Origin: Pseudomonas sp. UBA1879
GTDB taxonomy: Bacteria > Pseudomonadota > Gammaproteobacteria > Pseudomonadales > Pseudomonadaceae
Length of the DNA: 64,000 nucleotides
Direction: 5' to 3'
Assembly: GCF_002338065.1 (NCBI RefSeq)
Contig: NZ_DDHJ01000016.1
Coordinates: forward strand, 124,001 to 188,000
The notes beneath the pieces were generated by a model. That model saw only the letters and a list, made by a program, of their open reading frames with translations. It was not told the origin of the DNA and ran no database searches. Shown one piece after another: positions 1 through 8,377 of the stretch. Position 1 is the stretch's first letter, and each line of letters starts with the position of its first letter. The position numbers were made by a program, and so were the translations under genes.

Positions 1-132
1 GTGATCGTCTGTGGTTGCACGATTGCGATCATCAGTCGCACTAATAAAGGCGCGCCGCTGCCCAGCGAGGACGAAGTCGCCACAGACGCTGCGGTGATCA
101 CGCCGACCGTCTCCCCAGTGGGAGGCCGTTGA
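1..132 (+). CDS. madL: MadL, malonate transporter small subunit (C-terminal fragment)
   Basis: The reading frame is open from the first base of the window and stops with TGA at 130-132, leaving the last 43 residues of a protein that begins outside the window. The fragment starts with a hydrophobic stretch (VIVCGCTIAII) followed by a polar tail, as expected for the end of a small inner-membrane protein. The identification rests mainly on the next gene, a clear MadM that starts one base after this stop; MadL and MadM together form the sodium-dependent malonate uptake system of malonate decarboxylase clusters. The fragment alone would not be diagnostic. Confidence 0.7.
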   Translation: MIVCGCTIAIISRTNKGAPLPSEDEVATDAAVITPTVSPVGGR

Positions 133-133
133 T

Positions 134-898
134 ATGTGGGATCTCATTCAGAAAGATTTGATCAGCCAGGGTCTGGTCACTGCCTTTGCCGTGGTGGGCG
201 TGGTGATGTGGATTTCCGTGGTGCTGTCCAAGCGACTGACCTTCGGGCGCATTCACGGCTCGGCCATCGCCATCGTGATCGGCCTGGTGCTGGCGTGGGT
301 CGGCGGGATGATGACGGGCGGGCAAAAAGGGCTCGCGGATCTGGCGCTGTTTTCCGGCATCGGTCTCATGGGTGGCGCGATGTTGCGCGACTTCGCCATC
401 GTTGCCACGGCGTTTGAAGTGCAGGCGACCGAGGCGAAAAAGGCCGGTTTGATCGGCGCGTTCTCGTTGTTCCTCGGCACCGTGCTGCCGTTCATCGTGG
501 GCTGCAGCGTTGCCTATGCGTTCGGCTATCGCGATGCCGTGAGCATTACCACCATCGGTGCAGGCGCAGTGACGTACATCGTCGGCCCTGTGACTGGCGC
601 GGCCTTGGGCGCGACGTCGGACGTGATGGCATTGTCGATTGCCACCGGTTTGATCAAGGCGATTCTGGTGATGGTCGGCACGCCGATGGCGGCGCGCTGG
701 ATGGGCCTGGACAACCCGCGTTCAGCAATGGTGTTTGGTGGTCTGGCCGGCACGGTCAGCGGCGTGACCGCAGGGTTGGCCGCAACGGATCGGCGATTGG
801 TGCCGTACGGCGCGCTGACTGCGACGTTTCACACCGGGCTGGGCTGCTTGCTCGGGCCGTCGCTGCTGTATTTCATCGTGCGCGGGATCTTGGGCTGA
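134..898 (+). CDS. madM: MadM, malonate transporter large subunit
   Basis: This 254-residue, very hydrophobic protein has about eight to nine membrane segments rich in Gly/Ala (for example GLMGGAMLRDFAIVATAFEV, then a GAGAVTYIVGPVTGAALGA stretch). Length and sequence match MadM, which acts with MadL in the inner membrane to import malonate for the malonate decarboxylase (Mdc) pathway. The ATG follows the madL stop by one base, so the pair is translationally coupled. The decarboxylase genes are presumably upstream, outside the window. The gene ends at 898 and is followed by a REP pair, then the convergent LysR regulator. Confidence 0.88.
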   Translation: MWDLIQKDLISQGLVTAFAVVGVVMWISVVLSKRLTFGRIHGSAIAIVIGLVLAWVGGMMTGGQKGLADLALFSGIGLMGGAMLRDFAIVATAFEVQATEAKKAGLIGAFSLFLGTVLPFIVGCSVAYAFGYRDAVSITTIGAGAVTYIVGPVTGAALGATSDVMALSIATGLIKAILVMVGTPMAARWMGLDNPRSAMVFGGLAGTVSGVTAGLAATDRRLVPYGALTATFHTGLGCLLGPSLLYFIVRGILG

Positions 899-937
899 TC
901 GTCAGGCGAGCCAGAGGCGGTTTTTGCTTTTGATTCT

Positions 938-1024
938 GGCCGACGGCTCGCTGGCGAAGGCAGCGTGACAGGCGACCTGGATGTTGCTGCCCCGACGCTT
1001 TCGCCAGCAAGCCGGCTCCCACAG
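938..1024. repeat. REP pair (GTGGGAGCCGGCTTGCTGGCGAA family)
   Basis: Two inverted arms, GACGGCTCGCTGGCGAAGGC and TCGCCAGCAAGCCGGCTCCC, flank about 35 bases of spacer between the convergent madM and LysR genes. The same palindrome recurs at 9139, 14252, 21866, 48844, 54646 and 59222 in this window. This is the layout of a REPIN (two REP units in inverted orientation), a non-autonomous element typical of Pseudomonas. Confidence 0.85.
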
Positions 1025-1040
1025 AGGCTGTGCAGCTGAT

Positions 1041-1961
1041 TCAGATCTCGGTCAACCTATTCGAATACATCCGGCACTCCGCCAGTAGCGCCAGCAGATT
1101 CGGATCGCGCTCGCGGGCTTTGAGGAACACCAGTCCGATGTGCTGCTGCATGCGGTAACGCCCTTGCAGCGGTATCAAGCGGACGCGGTTTTCGTAGACC
1201 GCCGCGATCCGCCCCGGCAGCAGCGCGTAACCCACCCCGGAACTGACCATGCTCAGCAGCGTGAAAATATCGTTCACCTGCATCGCCACCTTCGGCTCGA
1301 AACCCGCCTGTTCGAACACCCGCGTGCCATCACGGTGAGTGGCGAAGCCCTGGGTCAGGGTGATGAACGTCATTTCCCGCAGGTCTGCCAAGTCCACTTC
1401 GGCCTGCTGGGCAAACGGCGAATCGGCAGGCGTGGCGAGGAAAATGTCGTCGGAAAACAGCGGCAGTTGCTCGCAGTCAGGGTCGTTAACGCTCTCGTTC
1501 AGCGATACCAGAATCGCATCGACTTCCATGTTCTTCAGCTTGTAGAACAGGTCGATGTTCGAACCCAGAATCAGGTCGATATTCAACTCGCTGCGACGCA
1601 GTTTCAGCCCCATGATCAACTGCGGCACGGTCTTCACCGTCAGCGAGTACAGCGCTCCCAGCTTGAAACGTGCCGCCGAAAATCCCGCTGCTGCGCGGGT
1701 CTGCTCTACCGTGCTCAACACGTCCTGCACCAGTTTTTGCGCCCTTTCTTCCAGCACATACGCGCTTTCCAGGGGAGTCAGGTTGCGTCCTTCATGTTTG
1801 AACAACGGACAGCGCAAGGCGTTTTCCAGCGAGTGAATCGCCCGGTGAACGCTGACAGTGCTGGTCTGCAACTCTACGGCGGCGCGGGCCAGATTGCCGG
1901 TGCGCATGAACGCCAGAAAGATTTCCAGCTTCTTGAGGGTCAGTTCTTCGTCGATCTGCAT
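1041..1961 (-). CDS. mdcR: LysR-family regulator of malonate utilisation (MdcR-like)
   Basis: This 306-residue LysR-type regulator has an N-terminal winged helix-turn-helix at about residues 8-67 (KKLEIFLAFMRTGNLARAA onwards) and a periplasmic-binding-protein-like effector domain from about 95 to 300. Convergent orientation next to madLM matches the malonate regulator found beside mad/mdc genes in other pseudomonads; it would activate the decarboxylase and transporter genes in response to malonate. The family call is certain from the sequence, while the malonate role rests on position. The Shine-Dalgarno sequence is weak; the ATG at 1961 gives the usual LysR length. Confidence 0.85.
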   Translation of the reverse strand: MQIDEELTLKKLEIFLAFMRTGNLARAAVELQTSTVSVHRAIHSLENALRCPLFKHEGRNLTPLESAYVLEERAQKLVQDVLSTVEQTRAAAGFSAARFKLGALYSLTVKTVPQLIMGLKLRRSELNIDLILGSNIDLFYKLKNMEVDAILVSLNESVNDPDCEQLPLFSDDIFLATPADSPFAQQAEVDLADLREMTFITLTQGFATHRDGTRVFEQAGFEPKVAMQVNDIFTLLSMVSSGVGYALLPGRIAAVYENRVRLIPLQGRYRMQQHIGLVFLKARERDPNLLALLAECRMYSNRLTEI

Positions 1962-2125
1962 CGTGGCGTCCGCAGCGGCTCTTATTGTTTAAGCGCCTGA
2001 TTGTGCCCAACTGACGCACGGCTGGCTGCATTAAATTCTCATTAACCCTGACACATGCATTGCGCTTTAGGGTCATAAGCTGGAGCCTTGTCGAGGGTCG
2101 TACAACTGAGAGAGGTTTGTTGCGG

Positions 2126-2743
2126 ATGTACTACGGAGAAAAATTCAACGCCTGGACCCACCTCGTGGGCGCAGTGCTGGCCACCATCGGTGCCGTCTGG
2201 TTGCTGGTGATCGCGAGCCTGGCGGGCGATGTATGGAAGATCGTCAGCGTTGCGGTCTATGGCGTAGCGCTGGTGGTGCTGTACAGCGCCTCGACCGTGT
2301 ATCACAGCGTGCGCGGCCGAGCGAAAGCGATCATGCAGAAAGTCGATCATTTTTCGATCTACCTGCTGATCGCCGGAAGCTACACGCCTTTTTGTCTGGT
2401 GACCCTGCGCGGACCGTGGGGCTGGACGCTGTTCGGCATCGTCTGGGGGCTGGCGCTGATCGGCATCCTGCAGGAGATCAAACCCCGTTCGGAAGCGCGA
2501 GTAATGTCCATCGTGATCTACGCCGTGATGGGCTGGATCGTGCTGGTGGCAGTCAAACCGTTGATGGCCGCCTTGGGCACGGCGGGGTTCACCTGGCTGG
2601 CGCTGGGCGGGGTGCTGTACACCGTCGGGATCATTTTCTTTGCCTACGACAAACGCTTCCGGCACTGGCACGGGATCTGGCACCTGTTCGTCATCGCCGG
2701 GAGTTTGCTGCATTTCGTGGCGATTACGCGCTACGTTCTCTAA
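2126..2743 (+). CDS. Hemolysin III / YqfA-type (PAQR-like) inner-membrane protein
   Basis: This 205-residue protein has seven predicted membrane helices. It carries the conserved N-terminal motif (GEKFNAWTHLVGAVLATIG), the second-helix YSASTVYHS motif and the C-terminal HWHGIWHLFVIAGSLLHF with the His residues that bind metal in the PAQR/hemolysin III superfamily. The role in bacteria is unclear; the hemolysin name is historical, and membrane homeostasis is the usual suggestion. The start is ATG 2126, with AGAGAGG about ten bases upstream; TTG codons at 2117 and 2120 are alternatives. The gene stands alone between the divergent LysR gene and an unrelated ABC cluster. Confidence 0.85.
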   Translation: MYYGEKFNAWTHLVGAVLATIGAVWLLVIASLAGDVWKIVSVAVYGVALVVLYSASTVYHSVRGRAKAIMQKVDHFSIYLLIAGSYTPFCLVTLRGPWGWTLFGIVWGLALIGILQEIKPRSEARVMSIVIYAVMGWIVLVAVKPLMAALGTAGFTWLALGGVLYTVGIIFFAYDKRFRHWHGIWHLFVIAGSLLHFVAITRYVL

Positions 2744-2750
2744 GGCAATA

Positions 2751-2790
2751 CGGCAAACCATGCGCTGCTTCAGTGCAGCGCATCTTGCCG
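2751..2790 (+). terminator. Hairpin after the hemolysin III gene
   Basis: Nested inverted repeats begin seven bases after the stop codon: CGGCAA/TTGCCG outside and ATGCGCTGC/GCAGCGCAT inside, with a six-base loop. No T-run follows immediately, so it is either a weak terminator or an mRNA 3-prime stabiliser. Confidence 0.5.
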
Positions 2791-2878
2791 ATTGCCCCTC
2801 ATTTTCAACACGGCCTATAGCCCACAAGGGTTCTTGCTTTCGCACCAAAGCAGCCTGCCTTTGCACCTGATTGAAGCA

Positions 2879-2916
2879 TTTAATTCATTTATTTTATTTG
2901 TTGAATTATTTAATTC
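2879..2916. promoter_or_regulatory. AT-rich palindromic promoter region of the ABC/PLP cluster
   Basis: About 85 bases upstream of the first gene of the transporter cluster the DNA becomes strongly AT-rich and contains the palindrome GAATTATTTAATTC (2903-2916), plus another TTAATTC half-site at about 2880. RpiR-type regulators often bind AT-rich palindromes and one is encoded in this cluster (6520-7392), so this is a candidate operator. The assignment is inference from position and symmetry. Confidence 0.4.
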
Positions 2917-2996
2917 GTCATCATAGTCTGACCCTCGAAACGCCTGCTCAAGTGGAGGCGGCCTTCTTGAACTGACGAACTGATCGGGAGCAAGAC

Positions 2997-3773
2997 ATGA
3001 ACGTGAAAGTACTCTTGAGCATGGCCGTGGCCACCGCATTTTCCGCCTCTGCCTGGGCCGCGGACTGGACCGTCGGCGCCAACGTCGGCAACGTTCCGTG
3101 GGAATTTCAGGATGGCAAGGGCGAGATCGTGGGTTTCGAAGTCGACGTGGTGAAAGAGGTCGCCAAACGCGCGGGCAAGACCGTCGAATTCGTCAACATT
3201 CCCTTCAATGGCTTGTTCAGCGCCGTGCAGTCAAAACGGGCTGACATCGCCATTTCTTCGATCACCATCACTCCGAAGCGACTTGAGTCCGTAGGCTTCG
3301 CTCAACCGTATTACGACAGTGACCAATCCCTGGCCGTGCTGGCCAAATCCGGCATCACGGGCTTGAAGGACATGGAAGGCAAGATCGCTGGCGTCGACAC
3401 CGGCTCTACGGGCGACATGTGGGTCAATGCGCATCAGGCCGAGTACAAATTCAAGGAAGTCTCCCGTTATGAAGGCCTGTCGCCTGCAATGCTCGACCTC
3501 GCGTCCGGCCGCATGGACGGCTACATCAGCGATATTCCGGCGGTGTTGTACTACATCAAGGACAAGCCTCAGTACAAAGTCGTGGCGCGCATCCCTACAG
3601 GCGAAAAGTACTCGCTGATGCATGCGAAGGGCTGGGCGTCCGCCGGTCAGGTCAACGACATCATCTCCGCCATGAAAAAAGAAGGCGTGCTCGCCGACCT
3701 GCACAAGAAATGGTTCGGTGCCGACGCGGACCCTGAGTCGAGCACGGTCAAAGTGGTCGACGTCCTCAAGTAA
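2997..3773 (+). CDS. ABC transporter periplasmic substrate-binding protein, family 3 (polar amino acid type)
   Basis: The protein is 258 residues long. Residues 1-22 are a signal peptide ending SASAWAA. The rest is a family 3 solute-binding fold: VGFEVDVVKEVAKRAGK, the ADIAISSITITPKR hinge motif and the C-terminal LHKKWFG helix. It would bind an amino acid or related compound in the periplasm and deliver it to the permease and ATPase encoded next. The ATG at 2997 follows GGGAGC. The ligand cannot be read from the sequence; the enzymes downstream suggest a modified amino acid rather than a standard one. It is the first gene of a colinear six-gene cluster. Confidence 0.9.
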   Translation: MNVKVLLSMAVATAFSASAWAADWTVGANVGNVPWEFQDGKGEIVGFEVDVVKEVAKRAGKTVEFVNIPFNGLFSAVQSKRADIAISSITITPKRLESVGFAQPYYDSDQSLAVLAKSGITGLKDMEGKIAGVDTGSTGDMWVNAHQAEYKFKEVSRYEGLSPAMLDLASGRMDGYISDIPAVLYYIKDKPQYKVVARIPTGEKYSLMHAKGWASAGQVNDIISAMKKEGVLADLHKKWFGADADPESSTVKVVDVLK

Positions 3774-3822
3774 CCCGTGAGCTCAAACATCGCGCCCGCC
3801 GCTGCCTGCCTAAGGAATCGCA

Positions 3823-4500
3823 ATGGAGTTGTTACAGACTTTCTTCAACTGGAGCGTGTTCGTCGATGCGCTGCCACTGATGCTGCGTGGCTTGGGCGTG
3901 ACGGTGATGCTGGGCGTGGTCAGCATCATTCTCGGCCTCGTCGGCGGACTGTTGCTGGCGATGCTGCGGTTGTATGCCTACGTACCGATCCGCATCGCTG
4001 CGCGGATCTATATCGACGTCATGCGCTCGATACCGCTGCTGGTACTGTTGGTGCTCATTTATTACGCGTTGCCGTTCGTGGGCATTCGCCTGTCTTCGTT
4101 TGCTGCTGCGACGGCTGCGCTGTCGCTGGTGTCGTGCGCTTACTCGGCGGAGATCTTTCGTTCAGGCATCGAAGCTATCCCGCGGGGACAGTTCGAAGCG
4201 GCGGCGTCTCAGGGCATGAGCTTCTTCAACACCATGCGCGACATCATCCTGCCCCAGGCCATGCGCATCGTCATGCCACCGATGACCAGCAACTGCATCA
4301 ACGTCATGAAAGACACCGCACTGGCTTCGGTGGTGGCGATGCCGGATCTGCTCAAACAAGCCACGCAAGCTCAGGCACTGTCGGCCAACCCTACGCCGTT
4401 GGTGGGCGCGGCGATCATGTACCTGCTGCTGTTGCTGCCGTTGGTGCAACTCGTCAGCTGGAATGAGCGGCGCAGCGGCGCCGGGAGAAAGAGCGCATGA
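3823..4500 (+). CDS. ABC transporter permease, polar amino acid family (HisM/GlnP type)
   Basis: This 225-residue inner-membrane protein has about five helices and the cytoplasmic coupling (EAA) loop EAAASQGMSFFNTMRDIILP at about residues 126-145, the contact site for the ATPase. Only one permease gene is present, so the transporter probably uses a homodimer, as in GlnP-type systems. The ATG at 3823 follows AAGGAATCGCA. It lies 49 bases after the binding protein and overlaps the ATPase start by four bases (ATGA), which indicates coupled translation. Confidence 0.9.
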   Translation: MELLQTFFNWSVFVDALPLMLRGLGVTVMLGVVSIILGLVGGLLLAMLRLYAYVPIRIAARIYIDVMRSIPLLVLLVLIYYALPFVGIRLSSFAAATAALSLVSCAYSAEIFRSGIEAIPRGQFEAAASQGMSFFNTMRDIILPQAMRIVMPPMTSNCINVMKDTALASVVAMPDLLKQATQAQALSANPTPLVGAAIMYLLLLLPLVQLVSWNERRSGAGRKSA

Positions 4501-5231
4501 CCACCGTCATCGAGATCGAACGCCTCGACAAGTTCTACGGCCCTTTCCAGGCGCTGAGCGATATCAACCTGACGGTTGACCAAGGCGAGGTGGTGGTGAT
4601 TCTGGGACCGTCCGGTTCGGGCAAATCAACGTTGATTCGCTGCATCAACCTCTTGGAGCAATACCAGCAGGGCGACATACGGGTGGCCAGTCAGCGGGTC
4701 GAGAACGGGCCGAAACTGGCGAGCATTCGTTGCGAAGTCGGCATGGTGTTTCAGAATTTCAATCTGTATCCGCACCTTACGGTGCTGGCCAATGTGGCGT
4801 TGGCCCCTGTGCGCGTGCGCGGTATGTCGCGCCGGGATGCCAACGAACGGGCGCAAGCGCTTCTAGAGAAAGTCGGCATGGGGGCGCATGCGGCCAAGTA
4901 CCCCGGCCAGCTGTCGGGCGGTCAACAGCAGCGCGTGGCCATCGCCCGCACCATGGCGATGGAACCGCGGGTGATTCTGTTCGACGAACCCACTTCCGCA
5001 CTCGACCCGGAGATGGTCGGCGAAGTGCTGGACGTCATGCAGAACCTGGCGCGTTCCGGCGTGACCATGGTCGTCGTCACCCACGAAATGGGCTTTGCAC
5101 GCCGGGTCGCCGATCGGGTGATCTTCATGGAAAACGGCCGAATCATCGAACAGAACAATCCGCACGATTTCTTCACGGCCCCGCAAGAGCCGAGAACCCG
5201 TGCGTTTTTGCAGGCCATCCTGCATCACTGA
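4497..5231 (+). CDS. ABC transporter ATP-binding protein, polar amino acid family (GlnQ/HisP type)
   Basis: This 244-residue nucleotide-binding subunit has all the expected motifs: Walker A GPSGSGKST (37-45), Q-loop Gln86, signature LSGGQQQ (139-145), Walker B VILFDE (159-164), D-loop SALD (167-170) and switch His196. It powers import through the permease at 3823-4500, whose stop codon overlaps its start. The next gene, a PLP enzyme, begins 22 bases after its stop, so the transporter and at least the first enzyme are likely cotranscribed. Confidence 0.92.
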   Translation: MTTVIEIERLDKFYGPFQALSDINLTVDQGEVVVILGPSGSGKSTLIRCINLLEQYQQGDIRVASQRVENGPKLASIRCEVGMVFQNFNLYPHLTVLANVALAPVRVRGMSRRDANERAQALLEKVGMGAHAAKYPGQLSGGQQQRVAIARTMAMEPRVILFDEPTSALDPEMVGEVLDVMQNLARSGVTMVVVTHEMGFARRVADRVIFMENGRIIEQNNPHDFFTAPQEPRTRAFLQAILHH

Positions 5232-5253
5232 TCAGACCCTGGAGAACCCGCCC

Positions 5254-6501
5254 TTGAATGCCTTGGACATCGATTACGTACGCAGCCAATTCCCTGCACT
5301 GAGCAGTGGATACGCCTATCTGGATAATGCCGGTGGTTCTGCCGTCCTCAAGCCTGTTGCCGACAGGGTTTCGGATTATCTGCTCAACAGTGCCGTGCAG
5401 TTGGGCGCTTCCTACAGCGAGTCGGTAAATGCGGGCGCGCGGGTGATGCAGGCTCGGGAGTCAGTGGCGCAGCTGATCAATGCTCGCTATCCGGAGGAGT
5501 GCGTGATGGGTGGCTCCACCACTCATCTGTTGCAAATCCTGTGTCGCGCCTTGGCGCCGTCGATCGGGCCGGGGGATGAAATCGTCGTCACAGATTGCGA
5601 CCACGAAGCCAACATCGGGCCTTGGGTGAAGCTGTGCGAGGAACGCGGCGCGACCCTGCGCGTCTGGGGCGTCGGCCTGAACAGCATGGAATTGGAGTTG
5701 GCGGATCTGGAGGCACTGCTCAGCGCCAAGACCCGCTACGTTGCCATGACCCATGCCTCGAACATTCTGGGCAGCGTCAATCCCGTGGCTGAAGTCGCGC
5801 GCAGGGTGCATGCGGTGGGTGCCAAGCTGTGCGTCGATGCCGTGGCGTATGCACCTCATCGGCTGGTCGATGTGCAGGCCAGCGGCGCTGATTATTACGT
5901 CTTCAGCTTCTACAAGACTTTCGGCCCGCACTTCGCCGTGCTGTGGGGCCAACGCGAGCAACTGCTGGAGCTGCCAAGCCTGAATCACTTTTTCATTGGC
6001 CAGGAGGTGATCCCCTACAAGCTGCAACCGGGCAACCTCAACTATGAGCTGTCGTATGGCTGCATAGGCATCAGCGATTACCTGATCGACATGGGACAAC
6101 GCCTCGGCGCCACAGGCACAGAACGGCAACTGATGCAGGCGGCGTTCGATACCTTCGAAGTGCAGGAAGACCTGCTCGCCGAGATCCTGCTGGGCTTTCT
6201 GCGAGAAACCCCCGGCGTACGCATCATTGGCAAGGCTCACGTGACCGACGGTGATCGCGTGCCGACTATCAGTTTCGTGGTCGAAGGCGTGCAGTCCGAA
6301 GCGATCGTGCGCCGCGTCGATGGGCATCGCATGGGCATCCGCTTTGGTGACTTCTACGCCCGTCGGTTGATCGAACGGTTGGGGCTGACGCCACACGGCG
6401 GCGTGGTGCGTGTGTCGATCGCTCATTACAACAGCGTCGATGAGTTGAATCGCCTGGTTGAGCACCTGCGCGAAGCGATCACCGAACTGCGTCCATCCTG
6501 A
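5254..6501 (+). CDS. Cysteine-desulfurase-like aminotransferase class V (VC1184-type)
   Basis: This PLP enzyme of 415 residues belongs to the fold-type I class V family. Visible landmarks are the N-terminal YLDNAGGSAVLKP motif, the cofactor-stacking His in CDHEANIGPW, Asp in LCVDAVAYAPH and the Schiff-base lysine K221 in FSFYKTFGPH. It resembles the standalone cysteine desulfurase-like family rather than IscS or SufS, and no Fe-S assembly genes lie nearby. The reaction could be desulfuration, beta-elimination or lyase activity on the imported compound; the sequence does not decide. The likely start is TTG at 5254, with GGAG nine bases upstream; upstream ATG codons in frame lie inside the ATPase gene. 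Confidence 0.8.
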   Translation: MNALDIDYVRSQFPALSSGYAYLDNAGGSAVLKPVADRVSDYLLNSAVQLGASYSESVNAGARVMQARESVAQLINARYPEECVMGGSTTHLLQILCRALAPSIGPGDEIVVTDCDHEANIGPWVKLCEERGATLRVWGVGLNSMELELADLEALLSAKTRYVAMTHASNILGSVNPVAEVARRVHAVGAKLCVDAVAYAPHRLVDVQASGADYYVFSFYKTFGPHFAVLWGQREQLLELPSLNHFFIGQEVIPYKLQPGNLNYELSYGCIGISDYLIDMGQRLGATGTERQLMQAAFDTFEVQEDLLAEILLGFLRETPGVRIIGKAHVTDGDRVPTISFVVEGVQSEAIVRRVDGHRMGIRFGDFYARRLIERLGLTPHGGVVRVSIAHYNSVDELNRLVEHLREAITELRPS

Positions 6502-6519
6502 CTTTCACCGAGCGAATTT

Positions 6520-7392
6520 ATGCCTGTACCTCAAACCCTCGCCGAGCTGCGTGCCGCCCTCATCGAACAGCAGGAGCGGCTCACGGCCCGGCAGCGTGAT
6601 GCGGCGCATTACCTGACCGAGCACCCGCACGACGTTGCGCTCAACACCGTGGCCGCGCTGGCGAACATCTCCGGCATCCCGTCATCGGCCTTCATTCGGC
6701 TGGCGCAGGCCTTGGGTTTCGGTGGGTTCAGCGACCTGCAGAAGCTGTTCAAGCAGCCGTTGCAACAGGCAGGGCAGGGCAGCTTCAAGGAACGTATCCG
6801 GCACTATCGCGGCGAGCAATTGCTGGAAGACCCGACCGATGTCGGGGCCATGCTTTCAGCGTTCAGCCGGGCCAACATTGTCTCGCTCGAGCACCTGGCG
6901 GAAGGCGAGCAGGTCGAGGCCATCGAGAAAGCCATCGAGCTGTTGCAACAGGCGCGCACGACCTTTGTGGTCGGTATGCGGCGCTCGTTTCCCATGGCGT
7001 CCTACCTCAGCTATGCCCTCAGCCGCGTAGGGCGCCGGGCCGTACACATCAGCGGTCTGGGTGGCAGTCTGCGCGAACAGGTCGGCGCTTTGCACGGCGA
7101 TGACGTACTGATCGCGGTGAGTTTTCCGCCGTACGCGCAGGAAACCATCGATGCGTGCCAGCAAGCGGTTGCAGCGGGGACGCCGATCGTCGCCATCACG
7201 GACAGCCTTCTGAGCCCGGTTGGTCAGAAAGCGTCGGTCATGATCGAGGTCAACGACGCCGAGCTGTTGGGTTTCCGTTCGCTGACCGCCGCGTTCTGCA
7301 TCGCCCAGACCCTGGCCATGGGACTGGCCTTTCGCGACGGCCAGAACCTCGACGGCCCGGGGCACGATGCACTTAAAACTATCGACTGCTGA
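6520..7392 (+). CDS. RpiR/MurR-family regulator with SIS domain
   Basis: The protein has 290 residues. An N-terminal RpiR helix-turn-helix (about 1-80, with NTVAALANISGIPSSAFIRL as the recognition region) is followed by a SIS domain (about 125-255, with FVVGMRRSFPMASYLSYALS and VLIAVSFPPYAQET) of the kind that senses phosphosugars or other small ligands. It sits inside the transporter/PLP cluster, 18 bases after the PLP gene, and is the probable local regulator. Its ligand may be the compound the cluster handles or a derivative of it. No sugar kinase or isomerase lies nearby, so a classical sugar-phosphate ligand is not obvious. Confidence 0.88.
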   Translation: MPVPQTLAELRAALIEQQERLTARQRDAAHYLTEHPHDVALNTVAALANISGIPSSAFIRLAQALGFGGFSDLQKLFKQPLQQAGQGSFKERIRHYRGEQLLEDPTDVGAMLSAFSRANIVSLEHLAEGEQVEAIEKAIELLQQARTTFVVGMRRSFPMASYLSYALSRVGRRAVHISGLGGSLREQVGALHGDDVLIAVSFPPYAQETIDACQQAVAAGTPIVAITDSLLSPVGQKASVMIEVNDAELLGFRSLTAAFCIAQTLAMGLAFRDGQNLDGPGHDALKTIDC

Positions 7393-7444
7393 GGCGATGC
7401 CTGGCGGTTATGCGCAATGTTCTGACGTGCAGGAGACGTGTTCC

Positions 7445-8341
7445 ATGGCATTACCTCTTCGAGATCTGGTCGGCTACGGTCGGCAACGGCCCAAGGGCAC
7501 TTGGCCAAACGGCGCGCGCCTGGCCATCAACTTCGTCATCAACTACGAGGAAGGTTCAGAGCGTTCGTTGGCCATGGGGGACGCCGATCAGGAAAGCATG
7601 ACCGAGTGGGGCAGCTATCAGTTTCCCGATGGCGTCCGCAACCTGGCGATGGAGTCGATGTACGAATACGGCGCCCGGGTTGGCATTTGGCGCATCCTTG
7701 ACATCCTGCAGCAGGCCAACGTCCCTGCGACCTTTCATGCGTGCGCCGTGGCGTTCGAGCAGAACCCCGATGTTGCCAGGGCCGCGGTAGAGCTCGGCCA
7801 CGAGATTTGCAGTCATGGCTATCGCTGGGAAGAGGTGTTCCGGCTGAGCGAGGCCGAAGAGCGCGAGCACATTCGTTTGGCCATCGAGTCGTTCGAGCGC
7901 ACCTGCGGCAAGCGTCCGGTGGGCTGGTACTGCCGTTACGGTGCCAGCGTGCACACGCGAAGATTGGTGGCCGAAGAAGGCGGCTTTTTGTACGACTCGG
8001 ACGCCTATAACGATGACGTTCCGTATTTTGTCGATGTTGAAGGCAAGCCACATCTGGTGGTGCCGTACACCAGCGACGTCAACGACTTCCGCTACTGGAA
8101 CTCGCCAGGTTTGTCTCAGGCCTCGGACTTTCTGGAATACATGAAAGAAAGTTTCGACGTGCTTTACGAAGAGGCCGCCGATGGTCTGCGCATGATGTCC
8201 ATCGGGTTGCACCCGCGAATGGTCGGCCGCCCGGGCAGGGTGCGCGCGATCAAGCACTTTATCGAGTATGCCCAAGGCCACGAAGGCGTCTGGTTCACCA
8301 CACGCGAAGAAATCGCCAAGGCTTGGTTGAGCCGTCGCTGA
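7445..8341 (+). CDS. PuuE-like polysaccharide deacetylase family protein (allantoinase-like amidohydrolase)
   Basis: This 298-residue NodB-fold protein has the features that separate PuuE-type allantoinases from true polysaccharide deacetylases: the opening DLVGYGRQRPKGTWP, the NYEEGSE motif where NodB proteins carry the catalytic Asp-Asp, HEICSHGYRW, and the late LYDSDAYNDDVPY and MSIGLHPRMVGRPGR motifs. The segment before TRRLV reads CRYGASVH, where I remember a TGRTGPN-like sequence in PuuE itself, so the substrate may differ from allantoin. No uricase or ureidoglycolate genes lie nearby. An amide or ureido hydrolase acting on the compound imported by this cluster fits best. The start is ATG 7445 after AGGAGACGTG; an upstream in-frame ATG overlaps the RpiR gene. 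Confidence 0.8.
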   Translation: MALPLRDLVGYGRQRPKGTWPNGARLAINFVINYEEGSERSLAMGDADQESMTEWGSYQFPDGVRNLAMESMYEYGARVGIWRILDILQQANVPATFHACAVAFEQNPDVARAAVELGHEICSHGYRWEEVFRLSEAEEREHIRLAIESFERTCGKRPVGWYCRYGASVHTRRLVAEEGGFLYDSDAYNDDVPYFVDVEGKPHLVVPYTSDVNDFRYWNSPGLSQASDFLEYMKESFDVLYEEAADGLRMMSIGLHPRMVGRPGRVRAIKHFIEYAQGHEGVWFTTREEIAKAWLSRR

Positions 8342-8351
8342 GTCGCCGCCG

Positions 8352-8375
8352 CAGGCGTGATTCGCGTCACGCCTG
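8352..8375. terminator. Hairpin between convergent genes
   Basis: The inverted repeat CAGGCGTGA/TCACGCCTG with a six-base loop lies between the ends of the PuuE-like gene and rsmE. It has no clear T-run on either side. It probably ends transcription from both directions. Confidence 0.45.
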
Positions 8376-8377
8376 AA

